Shown here piece by piece: positions 1 to 7,609 of a stretch of 64,000 bases of DNA (positions are counted from its first letter, which is position 1; each line of letters opens with the position of its first letter). The position numbers were made by a program, and so were the translations under genes. This stretch comes from Enterococcus ureilyticus (GTDB lineage: Bacteria > Bacillota > Bacilli > Lactobacillales > Enterococcaceae): positions 248,001-312,000 of the forward strand of contig NZ_MIKC01000001.1 in NCBI RefSeq assembly GCF_001730315.1. The letters are read 5' to 3'. The notes beneath the pieces are model-generated. The model had not been told where the DNA came from. It was given only the letters and a program-made list of their open reading frames with translations, and did no database searches.

Positions 1-118
1 CATCTTCGTTTACGATTTTCCCATCTTTATCTAAAATTTGAAATGTTGGGAAATCAGCGTCGACTTTTTCCATAAGTGCCTTAAAGTCAATAGGTTTTTG
101 TTTCTTTGCCTTTGCCAT
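1..118 (-). CDS. pdhA: Pyruvate dehydrogenase E1 alpha subunit, N-terminal fragment
   Basis: Only the first 39 codons are inside the window; the gene runs off the left edge. The start ATG (116-118) is preceded by AGAGAGGA about 13 nt upstream. The residues (MAKAKKQKPIDFKAL..., then VDADFPTFQILDKDG) match my memory of the N-terminus of enterococcal PdhA, the thiamine-diphosphate-dependent E1 alpha chain that decarboxylates pyruvate for acetyl-CoA formation. The rest of the pdhABCD operon would lie to the left. The assignment rests on a short segment, so it is likely rather than certain. Confidence 0.8.
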   Translation of the reverse strand, partial: MAKAKKQKPIDFKALMEKVDADFPTFQILDKDGKIVNED

Positions 119-300
119 TTTGTCACACAATCCTCTCTGTTACGTTTCTTTTTTTCGTAAAAAGTAAAACAGCGTTAAAAACTGTATTACTTTTTATCGA
201 CTACACTTACAAATTATCACTAAACAGGTAAAAGAGCAAGTAAAAAGTGAGCATTTCTTTAAATTTGATTAAAATACTTGAAACCTTTCGTATCAAAGGT

Positions 301-318
301 TAGTGATTAAAATCACAA
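301..318. promoter_or_regulatory. Rex- or Crp/Fnr-like operator upstream of pdhA
   Basis: The minus strand reads TTGTGA-N6-TCACTA, with a 14-bp near-perfect palindrome GTGATTAAAATCAC at its centre. It fits the form of Rex sites (TTGTGA-N6-TCACAA) and of Crp/Fnr-family sites. It lies about 180 nt upstream of the pdhA start. Redox control of pyruvate dehydrogenase by Rex is known in Firmicutes; which protein binds here is inference. Confidence 0.45.
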
Positions 319-466
319 ACAAGAAACCGTTTTACAAATCACCTTCCTAATCATATCCTTTGACAACAGGCTGTTATAGTCATCTTGTCCGTTGTTATGC
401 TACAGCAAATTTACAAGTTAGAAATTATTTGCTAAAAAATGAACAAACATTTCCAAAACAAAAAAA

Positions 467-509
467 ATAGAACAAAGACAAAAATTTAGTTATTTTGTCT
501 TTGTTCTAT
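467..509 (-). terminator. Rho-independent terminator after mgtA
   Basis: A perfect 17-bp inverted repeat (467-483 with 493-509, loop of 9) is followed on the minus strand by eight T residues. It lies about 180 nt past the mgtA stop. It also carries an A/T flank on the other side, so it could act in both directions. Confidence 0.85.
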
Positions 510-687
510 AAAAAACGAATATTAGTAATTAAAAAATAATTTTTCTTCATTCATTACGAATGACAGCTTTGATCGCAGAGAAATTTTTCGGTATTTCTAG
601 ATAAGCATTTTGCTTTAAATGAACGAATCAAAATCTTGATTTCATCAAAATCACTCATAAAAAAAACGAAATCTATTTTTTTCTAAA

Positions 688-3300
688 TCAAATCCACTCT
701 TTTGTAAGATGGATATAGATCCGTTTGGCAACTTCGACTGTGATCAAATATAGTACAATGATCAAAATGAACCAGCCCCAATAATTAGCTGGAAGTTTCA
801 CAAAGTCGAAAACTTCCCGAATTGGTGTCAAGACAATCAATAAGCCTAACCCTACCGCTCCTATACTGGAAAGAATCACAGCAGGTGAAGCAATACTTTG
901 AATAAATGGTAATTTTCTTGTCCGAACCATTTGAACAACCAATGTTTGACTAACTAATCCGACCACAAACCAACCTGTTTGGAACAAATGTTGGCTACCA
1001 ATCGTATTCGCACTGAAAACAAACCACATCACAAGATAGGTCATAATATCAAAAATACTACTTACAGGTCCAATGCATAAGGTAAATTTCATCAAGCCGT
1101 TTGTTTCCCAGCGGACAGGTTTTAATAAATCTTCTTCATCAACATTATCCCAAGGAATGGCCAATTGCGCGATATCATAAATCAAATTTTGAATCAACAA
1201 TTGAATGGAAAGCATTGGTAGAAATGGTAAAAAAGCACTTGCAATCAATATCGAGAAAACATTCCCAAAGTTAGAACTGATTGTAATTTTAATATATTTC
1301 ATCATATTACTAAAAACTTTACGTCCCTCAATCACACCGTCTTCTAAAACATTCAAACTTTTTTCCAACAGAATAATTGAACTAGCATCTTTCGTAATAT
1401 CAGCTGCTGTATCAACTGAGATTCCTACATCTGCTTTACGAAGTGCTGGTGCATCATTAATTCCATCTCCCATGAAACCGACTGTGTGACCATTTCCTTG
1501 CAGTGTTTCAATAATTCGAGACTTTTGCATCGGGTTTAATTTAGCAAATAAATTAGTTTTTTCGACTTCGTCTTTCATTTGTTCATCCGACATATTATCA
1601 ATATCAGAACCAAGTACGACATGAGACACTTCGATTCCTACATCGCTACAAACTTTCTTAGCAACGATATCATTATCGCCTGTTAAAACTTTTACATTCA
1701 CACCATGCTCGTGTAAGGACTTGATTGCCGTGATCGCTGATTTTTTCGCTGGGTCCAAAAAGCCCATAAAACCGATCAGCGTCATTCCTTGCTCATCTTC
1801 CACACTATAAATGGCTTCACTATGCACGTCTTTTTTCACCGCTACGGCTAAAGCGCGCATACCTTGTTCATTCATACGAATATTGACTTCACGCATTCTT
1901 TTTTGTAATTCAGGTGTTAACGGTACGATCTCCCCGTTGATTTCAGCATGTGTACAAACAGCTTCCATCTCTTCTACCGCACCTTTAGTGATCATAAATT
2001 GATGACCATCTGCATTGACCACCACCGTTAAACGACGACGAGAAAAGTCAAACGGAATTTCATCTAGTTTTGTCACGGAATGATACGGACTTTGATTCTT
2101 ATTTTCCTCATAAAAGTTGATTACAGCGATGTCCATCAAGTTTTTCCAACCCGTTTGATAATGAGAATTTAGAAAAGCCATATCTAGAACTTGATCATTA
2201 AGTTGTCCTAGCGGATCTAAATGTTGAACCAAAACAACTTTGTCTTCTGTAATCGTTCCGGTTTTGTCCGTACAAAGAATATCCATACTCCCTAGATTTT
2301 GAATAGAAGGCAACTCTTTCACAATGACTTTATGTTTGGATAAGCTTAATGCCCCTTTTGCTAGGTTACTCGTTACGATCATTGGCAACATTTCAGGTGT
2401 TAATCCAACAGCGACTGCAATTGCGAAGAAAAACGCTTCGCCCCATTCACCTTTTGTAATGCCATTGATCAAAAAGACGATTGGAAACAGAATCATCACC
2501 ATTCTTAGTAAAAATTTACTAACTTTTGTCAAGCCAATATCAAATGATGTTTTTCCACGTTGTGTTGTCGCATTTTTAGCAATATCACCGAAGAATGTAT
2601 TTTGTCCAGTCTTCAAAATGATTGCTTTACCTTGTCCACTCAATACATCCGTTCCCATAAAAATCAAATCCTGCATATCTAAAGCAGAAACTGATTCTGA
2701 ATTCTTATCAATACCTGCATCCACAAATTTTTCGACTGGCATTGATTCACCAGTCAAAGAAGATTGATTGATAAAGAGATCCTTTGTCCATATTAGTACG
2801 GCATCCGCTGGAATCATATCACCTGTTGCAAGTGTTACAATGTCTCCAGGTACAACTTCGTCCATCGGAATTTCTTTTGTTTGACCCGCACGCGTTACAG
2901 CTGTTGTATTTTCGATGAGTTCTTTTAGATTCAGACTTGCTTTTTGGGAACGATACTCTTGAATAAAGGCAATAATAACACTAGCTAAAATCATGATTCC
3001 CATCACAAGTGCTGCTTCAAAATCTTTGGTTACAGCTGAAACGACCATTAATAAAGCTAAGACATAAACAAATGGGTCTTTGAATGCTTCTAAAAACATA
3101 ATAATTGCGGGTGTTGGTTTTTGTGCGGACACTTCATTTGGTCCATATTCTTCTAAACGATTTTTGGCATCTTCTTCTGATAACCCTTTTTCTGATGTAC
3201 GAAGTTCCATCATCAATTCACGTTCAGAAAGCATTGCTAATTTTCTTAATTCTTGGTCTTTTGTTGTTTTCTTCATTTCGGTCATTTTTTTATTCATCAT
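688..3300 (-). CDS. mgtA: Magnesium-transporting P-type ATPase
   Basis: 870 residues, the usual length for MgtA/MgtB-type P3B ATPases that import Mg2+ across the membrane. The actuator motif TGES is near residue 182, the phosphorylation motif DKTGTIT near 344, and the hinge GDGINDAP follows. Hydrophobic pairs lie near residues 65-115, and a C-terminal bundle covers about the last 200 residues. The start ATG follows GGAGGAAAAGAAA; a second ATG is adjacent. The gene is monocistronic, with a terminator behind it. The M-box riboswitch and promoter upstream (4.0-4.27 kb) support Mg2+ as the substrate and give its regulation. Family assignment is firm; the exact ion is supported by the riboswitch rather than by residues alone. 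Confidence 0.93.
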   Translation of the reverse strand: MMNKKMTEMKKTTKDQELRKLAMLSERELMMELRTSEKGLSEEDAKNRLEEYGPNEVSAQKPTPAIIMFLEAFKDPFVYVLALLMVVSAVTKDFEAALVMGIMILASVIIAFIQEYRSQKASLNLKELIENTTAVTRAGQTKEIPMDEVVPGDIVTLATGDMIPADAVLIWTKDLFINQSSLTGESMPVEKFVDAGIDKNSESVSALDMQDLIFMGTDVLSGQGKAIILKTGQNTFFGDIAKNATTQRGKTSFDIGLTKVSKFLLRMVMILFPIVFLINGITKGEWGEAFFFAIAVAVGLTPEMLPMIVTSNLAKGALSLSKHKVIVKELPSIQNLGSMDILCTDKTGTITEDKVVLVQHLDPLGQLNDQVLDMAFLNSHYQTGWKNLMDIAVINFYEENKNQSPYHSVTKLDEIPFDFSRRRLTVVVNADGHQFMITKGAVEEMEAVCTHAEINGEIVPLTPELQKRMREVNIRMNEQGMRALAVAVKKDVHSEAIYSVEDEQGMTLIGFMGFLDPAKKSAITAIKSLHEHGVNVKVLTGDNDIVAKKVCSDVGIEVSHVVLGSDIDNMSDEQMKDEVEKTNLFAKLNPMQKSRIIETLQGNGHTVGFMGDGINDAPALRKADVGISVDTAADITKDASSIILLEKSLNVLEDGVIEGRKVFSNMMKYIKITISSNFGNVFSILIASAFLPFLPMLSIQLLIQNLIYDIAQLAIPWDNVDEEDLLKPVRWETNGLMKFTLCIGPVSSIFDIMTYLVMWFVFSANTIGSQHLFQTGWFVVGLVSQTLVVQMVRTRKLPFIQSIASPAVILSSIGAVGLGLLIVLTPIREVFDFVKLPANYWGWFILIIVLYLITVEVAKRIYIHLTKEWI

Positions 3301-4009
3301 TTTCTTTTCCTCCTTTGCTTCATCTTATCGAGGAGAGAAAAAAATCATTTCATTTCCATCGTTTCTAAGATGAAGGCTACATTTCGTTTGTTTTTGGTCT
3401 GACTGGGGTCTTCCATGAGTCTCTTCCTCTCTTTTGGTTTATTTGGAACGATAGATTTTTTGTTAGGTGGGAATCTTGTTCTCTTGAGTTCTGCTCTTGG
3501 TACTGTTTAACATCTGTCTTCTTTCAATCTGCTTGTTTCTTTTTGCGGAACTTCGCTCCCTTTGGTCGCCAAGTACTGTTCATCATCAACTCTGGCAGAG
3601 CCAGTACGTTTTCCTGTTCTTAGACTTTTTGCTTACTAGCTTCTGTTTTCCTTCTACCTGCTTGTTTCTTTTTGCGGAACTTCGCTCCCTTTGGTCGCCA
3701 AGTACTGTTCATCATCAGCTCTGGCGAAGCCAGTACGTTTTTCTATTCTTAGACTTTTTGCTTACTAGCTTCTGTTTTCCTTCTACCTGCTTGTTTCTTT
3801 TTGCGGAACTTCGCTCCCTTTGGTCGCCAAGTACTGTTCATCATCAGCTCTGGCGAAGCCAGTACGTTTTTCTATTCTTAGACTTTTTGCTTACTAGCTT
3901 CTGTTTTCCTTCTACCTGCTTGTTTCTTTTTGCGGAACTTCGCTCCCTTTGGTCGCCAAGTACTGTTCATCATCAGCTCTGGCGAAGCCAGTCGCTGTGA
4001 TTCACAGCA
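3301..4009 (-). other. Long mgtA leader downstream of the riboswitch terminator
   Basis: About 700 nt separate the riboswitch terminator from the mgtA start, so transcripts that read through carry an unusually long leader. It holds the 129-bp tandem repeat (3529-3992), a small hairpin CTGTGATTCACAG at 3995-4007, and a unique stretch 3301-3528 in which I see only the mgtA ribosome-binding site. Confidence 0.6.
3529..3992. repeat. 129-bp tandem repeat, about 3.6 copies
   Basis: The same sequence recurs at an exact 129-bp period: TGCGGAAC begins at 3544, 3673, 3802 and 3931. Copies 2-4 are nearly identical; the first differs by a few bases and its left side is divergent. Each unit holds two short hairpins, CTGGC-GAA-GCCAG and, on the minus strand, GGAGC-GAA-GTTCC with one G-U pair. 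The array ends 18 nt before the hairpin preceding the riboswitch terminator. Because 129 is divisible by three, one plus-strand frame stays open across it, which I regard as an artefact. Confidence 0.9.
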
Positions 4010-4012
4010 AAA

Positions 4013-4039
4013 ACGCACACTCAACAATAGAGTGTGCGT
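4013..4039 (-). terminator. Riboswitch-controlled intrinsic terminator
   Basis: The minus strand has a 10-bp stem ACGCACACTC/GAGTGTGCGT, loop of 7, then GTTTTTGC. Its loop side (CTCTATTGTTGAG) is complementary to CTCAACGATAGAG at the 3' end of the M-box, giving a ready antiterminator. Confidence 0.85.
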
Positions 4040-4059
4040 AAAATAGCAACTTAAATAAA

Positions 4060-4236
4060 AGTTTCTCTATCGTTGAGCTTTAGCACTAAAGGGCGTAGAT
4101 AATTTCTTATCAGCTACGTTATGAATAACCTTCACGATCATTCCTGTTCAACCAACTAAGAGTCTCTCGATTCTTTCGCGGCAGCAGCATGTGTCCAAAT
4201 AGGAGCCTCACCTAACAATTATTCAGTTCTGAATCC
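4060..4236 (-). promoter_or_regulatory. M-box (ykoK) Mg2+ riboswitch
   Basis: The minus strand carries the conserved M-box blocks in order: GTTAGGTGAGGCTCCTAT, GGACACATGCTGCTGCC, TCGAGAGAC, GAACAGGAATGATCG, and AGTGCTAAAGCTCAACGAT. High Mg2+ is known to fold this RNA so that the terminator forms. Here the 3' strand CTCAACGATAGAG can pair either inside the aptamer or with the terminator loop region, so the expression platform is visible. It lies between a consensus promoter and mgtA. Confidence 0.93.
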
Positions 4237-4242
4237 TTATCT

Positions 4243-4271
4243 ATCATAGTTTATCTTGTTACAATTGTCAA
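4243..4271 (-). promoter_or_regulatory. Promoter for the riboswitch-mgtA transcript
   Basis: On the minus strand a perfect TTGACA (4266-4271) and TATGAT (4243-4248) are 17 bp apart. Transcription would begin near 4236, just before the M-box. Confidence 0.85.
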
Positions 4272-4311
4272 AAGAAAAAGACATAAAATAAAAAGACATC
4301 ACTTTTACTAA

Positions 4312-4606
4312 CTAGCCAAGCTCTCCTCTTCCTTGAGAGATTTCTATTCTTGAGAAATTTGCTAATTTTAATTCTTCATCGGATAGATTTTCAACAAGAT
4401 CATAAACCCGTTACCAAGCTCAAGAAACTGAGCATCTACCATCTATTTGGACTCTGAAAATAATATATTCTCAGCTTCATTCACTTTTAATGTCAAAATC
4501 AGCTCTGATAGATAGCTTTATGTCGGTACCGAGTAGTTTTCTCCAGTTCCTTCATCTGTCACTACAAGAATTGGCATGACTTGAACGTCTGACACTTTTT
4601 TAAAGG
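4312..4606 (-). pseudogene. Decayed gene remnant of unknown family
   Basis: Reading the minus strand from 4606 gives protein-like sequence (SDVQVMPILVVTDEGTGENY, later LILTLKVNEAENILFSES). It is broken by TAA and TAG in frame. A frameshift follows into DLVENLSDEELKLANFSRIE, which ends at a TAG at 4312-4314. The coding-like character and two in-frame stops plus a frameshift suggest a dead gene. I do not recognise the family. It lies directly downstream of trxB. Confidence 0.45.
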
Positions 4607-4686
4607 GTTAAACACTACAGCTTTGACCTAGATCCTAGTCAGTAAAAATTAGAATAAAGTAGCAATCAAATGATAGTTGTTTTCGA

Positions 4687-5610
4687 TTATTCAACTTCTG
4701 TCATATCTTCAATATATTTATATACTTGTTGGCCAGCGATCCCACCTTCACCAACAGCTGTTGTGATTTGACGTAATGTTTTTTCACGAACATCTCCAAT
4801 AGCAAAAACACCAGGCATACTTGTCTTCATATCTTGATCTGTTTCAATCCAGCCTTCGGCATTTGTCAAACCAGATTTTTTAAATGGTTCAGTCAACGGA
4901 TCTAGACCAACATAGATAAAGACGCCATCTGCTGGAATTTCTTTGACTTCATCCGTCAAGACATTTCTTAATTTGCCACCCGTTACAACCATGTCATTTC
5001 CAACAATTTCTTCTAATACGGTATTCCATTCAAAAGAAATTTTTTCATTGGCAAAGGCACGATCTTGAATGATTTTTTGAGCACGTAGTTCATCACGACG
5101 ATGTACGATCACAACTTCTGAAGCAAACTGTGTTAAATAAATCGCCTCTTCAACTGCTGAATCACCGCCACCGATCACTAATAAGCGTCTATTACGGAAG
5201 AATGCGCCATCACAAACGGCACAATACGATACACCACGACCAGCAAATTCTTCTTCTCCCTTAACACCTAACTTACGATGCTCACAACCTGTCGCGATAA
5301 TCACTGTTTTTGCTTGATAGGTTTTATCATCACAAATTACTTCTTTATAAGAGCCTTGATCTTTAATATCCATCACAATGCCATACGCATTTTCAGTACC
5401 GAATTTTTCAACATTTTCATACATCTTATAAGCTAGCTCTGGTCCCATGATCGAGTCAAAGCCTGGATAGTTTTCAACCTCAGCAGTATTATTCATTTGC
5501 CCACCTGGAGCACCGCGTTCAATCATTAAGACTGAAAGATTAGAACGTGACGCATATAATGCTGCGGTCATACCAGCAGGTCCGGCTCCAATTATAATTA
5601 AATCATACAT
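4687..5610 (-). CDS. trxB: Thioredoxin reductase
   Basis: 307 residues. It reduces thioredoxin with NADPH through FAD and a redox disulphide in the cytoplasm. Visible motifs are the FAD-binding GAGPAG near residues 8-13, the redox pair C130-A-V-C133, the NADPH-binding GGGDSAVEEA, and the C-terminal FAD motif GVFAIGDVRE. A longer reading frame starts 10 codons upstream, but those codons contain GGAGGG placed 7 nt before the ATG at 5608-5610, so that ATG is the start. The gene stands alone; no clear terminator was seen right behind it. Confidence 0.95.
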   Translation of the reverse strand: MYDLIIIGAGPAGMTAALYASRSNLSVLMIERGAPGGQMNNTAEVENYPGFDSIMGPELAYKMYENVEKFGTENAYGIVMDIKDQGSYKEVICDDKTYQAKTVIIATGCEHRKLGVKGEEEFAGRGVSYCAVCDGAFFRNRRLLVIGGGDSAVEEAIYLTQFASEVVIVHRRDELRAQKIIQDRAFANEKISFEWNTVLEEIVGNDMVVTGGKLRNVLTDEVKEIPADGVFIYVGLDPLTEPFKKSGLTNAEGWIETDQDMKTSMPGVFAIGDVREKTLRQITTAVGEGGIAGQQVYKYIEDMTEVE

Positions 5611-5774
5611 CAATTTTCCCTCCGAATTTTTCAAGTACATTTACTTTACATCTTAAATAGTTACTTGTCTATATTTCTGCCCAATCAATATCAATGACTA
5701 TTTTACAGTTATTTATTATAGCATGCTTTTTCCACTATCGCATCACCTTTAAGCTTACTTTTTATTAGTAAAAT

Positions 5775-5809
5775 AAAAAAGCAAGAACTTTCCATAGTCC
5801 CTGCTTTTA
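5775..5809 (-). terminator. Terminator after the ABC exporter pair
   Basis: The minus strand has AAAAGCAGGGAC pairing imperfectly with GTTCTTGCTTTT, followed by a T-rich run. It lies 16 nt past the stop of the second exporter gene. Confidence 0.7.
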
Positions 5810-5824
5810 CAATTCTTTTAGACT

Positions 5825-7609
5825 CTACCCTTCGCTATTTTGTAGTTGATACATGTCTGCATATAGACCATTTTGAGCTAATAAATGGTCATGGTCACCG
5901 CGTTCCACAATTCTACCTTTATCCAACACTAAAATAAGATCCGCATCGCGAATGGTCGACAAACGATGAGCGATTGCAATCGTTGTTCTTCCTTGGCGCA
6001 TATTTGCCAACCCTTCCTGGATCAATCCTTCTGTCTCAGTATCGATATTCGCTGTTGCTTCATCCAATACAAGAATTTTAGGATTCGTTACGATTGTTCG
6101 AGCAAATGAAATCAATTGCCTTTGACCGCTTGAATAACTTGCCCCACGTTCGATTACTTTTGCATGATATTTTTTGGGTAACGTTTCGATAAACTTATCA
6201 GCTTGAACAAATTCGGCCGCTTCTTTGATTTGTTCATCCGTGATTTCTGGATTTAGCATACGAATATTGCCTGCAATATCTCCATAAAACATAAATGCAT
6301 CTTGTAAAACTAACCCCAATTTCATTCTCAACTCAGGTAAAGGATAATCGCGAATATCACGATCATCAATCAAAATTTCTCCCTCATAAAACTCATAAAA
6401 ACGCATCAATACATTGATGATCGAACTTTTACCACTCCCAGTATGTCCAATCAGTGCAACGGTTTCACCAGGATTCGCAATAAAGCTGATATTAGTTAAC
6501 ACGTTATTTTCCCCATCATAAGAAAAGCTCACATTACGAAATTCAATTTTCCCACGAATAATTTCTGCATTTGCCCCAACATTTTGTTGTGGTGTCAATT
6601 CTTCATTAACAAAAATCTTCAAAATACGACTGCCCGCAACCAGCCCATCCGTAAAAACACTTAAAAAATCCATCATTTGTGTCATCGGATTAAAGAAAGC
6701 TTGAACATAGGTCACAAAAGCATAAATCAAGCCGACTTCTACTGGAGAATGTAATGCATCATAACCAAATAAGGTTAGGGTCAAGGCAATTGCTAAGGTA
6801 TAAAGAAAGTTAATAATCGGACCTAACAATAATGAATTGGTTTTGATCATTGAATAACGTGTTCGCAAATACTCGTTATTTGTTTCCTCAAATTCTTTTT
6901 CCAAACGCTGCTCTTGACGAAATTGTTGAATGATTTGCATCCCAGAAATATATTCATTAAGCTTTGTATTCAACTGACTTAATTTTTCCCGCATACTTCG
7001 ATAAATTCTAGAACTGAATTTTTGGTAATACCAAATCACAACCAATAAAATCGGTAAGAAAATTAAATTGTACAGCGCAATTTTGCCATTAATTTGGAAC
7101 ATCGCAATAAACGAAGAACTTACCGCAAAAATCCCTGTTAAAACCATTAAAAAGACATACCAAAATTCAAATAACGTCTCCGTATCATTCGTCACACGAG
7201 AAACAATCGAACCAGCTGGTGTTTGGTCAAAATAACGCATTCCTAACGTTTGTAGCTTTTCAAATAACTTTACACGAATATATTGATAGGTTTTCAGTGA
7301 AGCCGTTGAATATAAGAACCACTGGAAAAACCAGACAATACTTTTAACAATCACACCAAATAAATACAGACCGGCAAAAAAGAGAATGACTTGATTGGTA
7401 GCCGTTTTTGGTGTTAAATAATCATCCATGAAGGTTTGAATGATTCGCGGCAAAATAATATTGATAATCGAAAGAATCAAGGCAAACAAAATTGCCGTAA
7501 AAAAAGTCCGACGAAACGGTCGAGCAAATTTAAGCAAGCGTTTAACGATTGAAACTTGTTCTTTTAATGGTACTGATTTCGTCCATTCAGATTCATATTG
7601 TTCTTCCAT
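5825..7609 (-). CDS. Heterodimeric ABC exporter, catalytic half (permease + ATPase)
   Basis: 594 residues. Six membrane helices cover about residues 35-320 and an ATP-binding domain follows. Walker A is GHTGSGKSS, the signature is SSGQRQ (a variant of LSGGQ), and Walker B ends in a canonical DEATANIDTET. It belongs to the BmrCD/LmrCD/TM287-288 type, whose members export drugs or lipids. Its start ATG overlaps the stop of the upstream half by one base (TAATG), with GAAGGGAG before it, so the two are translated together. The substrate cannot be read from the sequence. Confidence 0.88.
   Translation of the reverse strand: MEEQYESEWTKSVPLKEQVSIVKRLLKFARPFRRTFFTAILFALILSIINIILPRIIQTFMDDYLTPKTATNQVILFFAGLYLFGVIVKSIVWFFQWFLYSTASLKTYQYIRVKLFEKLQTLGMRYFDQTPAGSIVSRVTNDTETLFEFWYVFLMVLTGIFAVSSSFIAMFQINGKIALYNLIFLPILLVVIWYYQKFSSRIYRSMREKLSQLNTKLNEYISGMQIIQQFRQEQRLEKEFEETNNEYLRTRYSMIKTNSLLLGPIINFLYTLAIALTLTLFGYDALHSPVEVGLIYAFVTYVQAFFNPMTQMMDFLSVFTDGLVAGSRILKIFVNEELTPQQNVGANAEIIRGKIEFRNVSFSYDGENNVLTNISFIANPGETVALIGHTGSGKSSIINVLMRFYEFYEGEILIDDRDIRDYPLPELRMKLGLVLQDAFMFYGDIAGNIRMLNPEITDEQIKEAAEFVQADKFIETLPKKYHAKVIERGASYSSGQRQLISFARTIVTNPKILVLDEATANIDTETEGLIQEGLANMRQGRTTIAIAHRLSTIRDADLILVLDKGRIVERGDHDHLLAQNGLYADMYQLQNSEG

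Larger units (their letters stand above)
119..687. other. Intergenic region between pdhA and mgtA
   Basis: These 569 bases hold the pdhA upstream region (roughly 119-320) and the 3' region of mgtA, with its terminator at 467-509. A possible pdhA -10 (GATAAT on the minus strand, 213-218) has only a poor -35 behind it. The palindrome at 301-318 is listed separately. No convincing open reading frame was seen. Confidence 0.6.

Noticed and set aside
3529-3992. CRISPR array
   Set aside because: The whole 129-bp unit is repeated with no unique spacers, and there are no cas genes.
3497-4000. A 167-residue plus-strand open frame of four near-identical 43-residue repeats
   Set aside because: It exists because the DNA repeat is 129 bp (a multiple of three). 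There is no ribosome-binding site, the composition is odd (Leu/Phe/Ser/Cys), and the strand is opposite to the mgtA leader.
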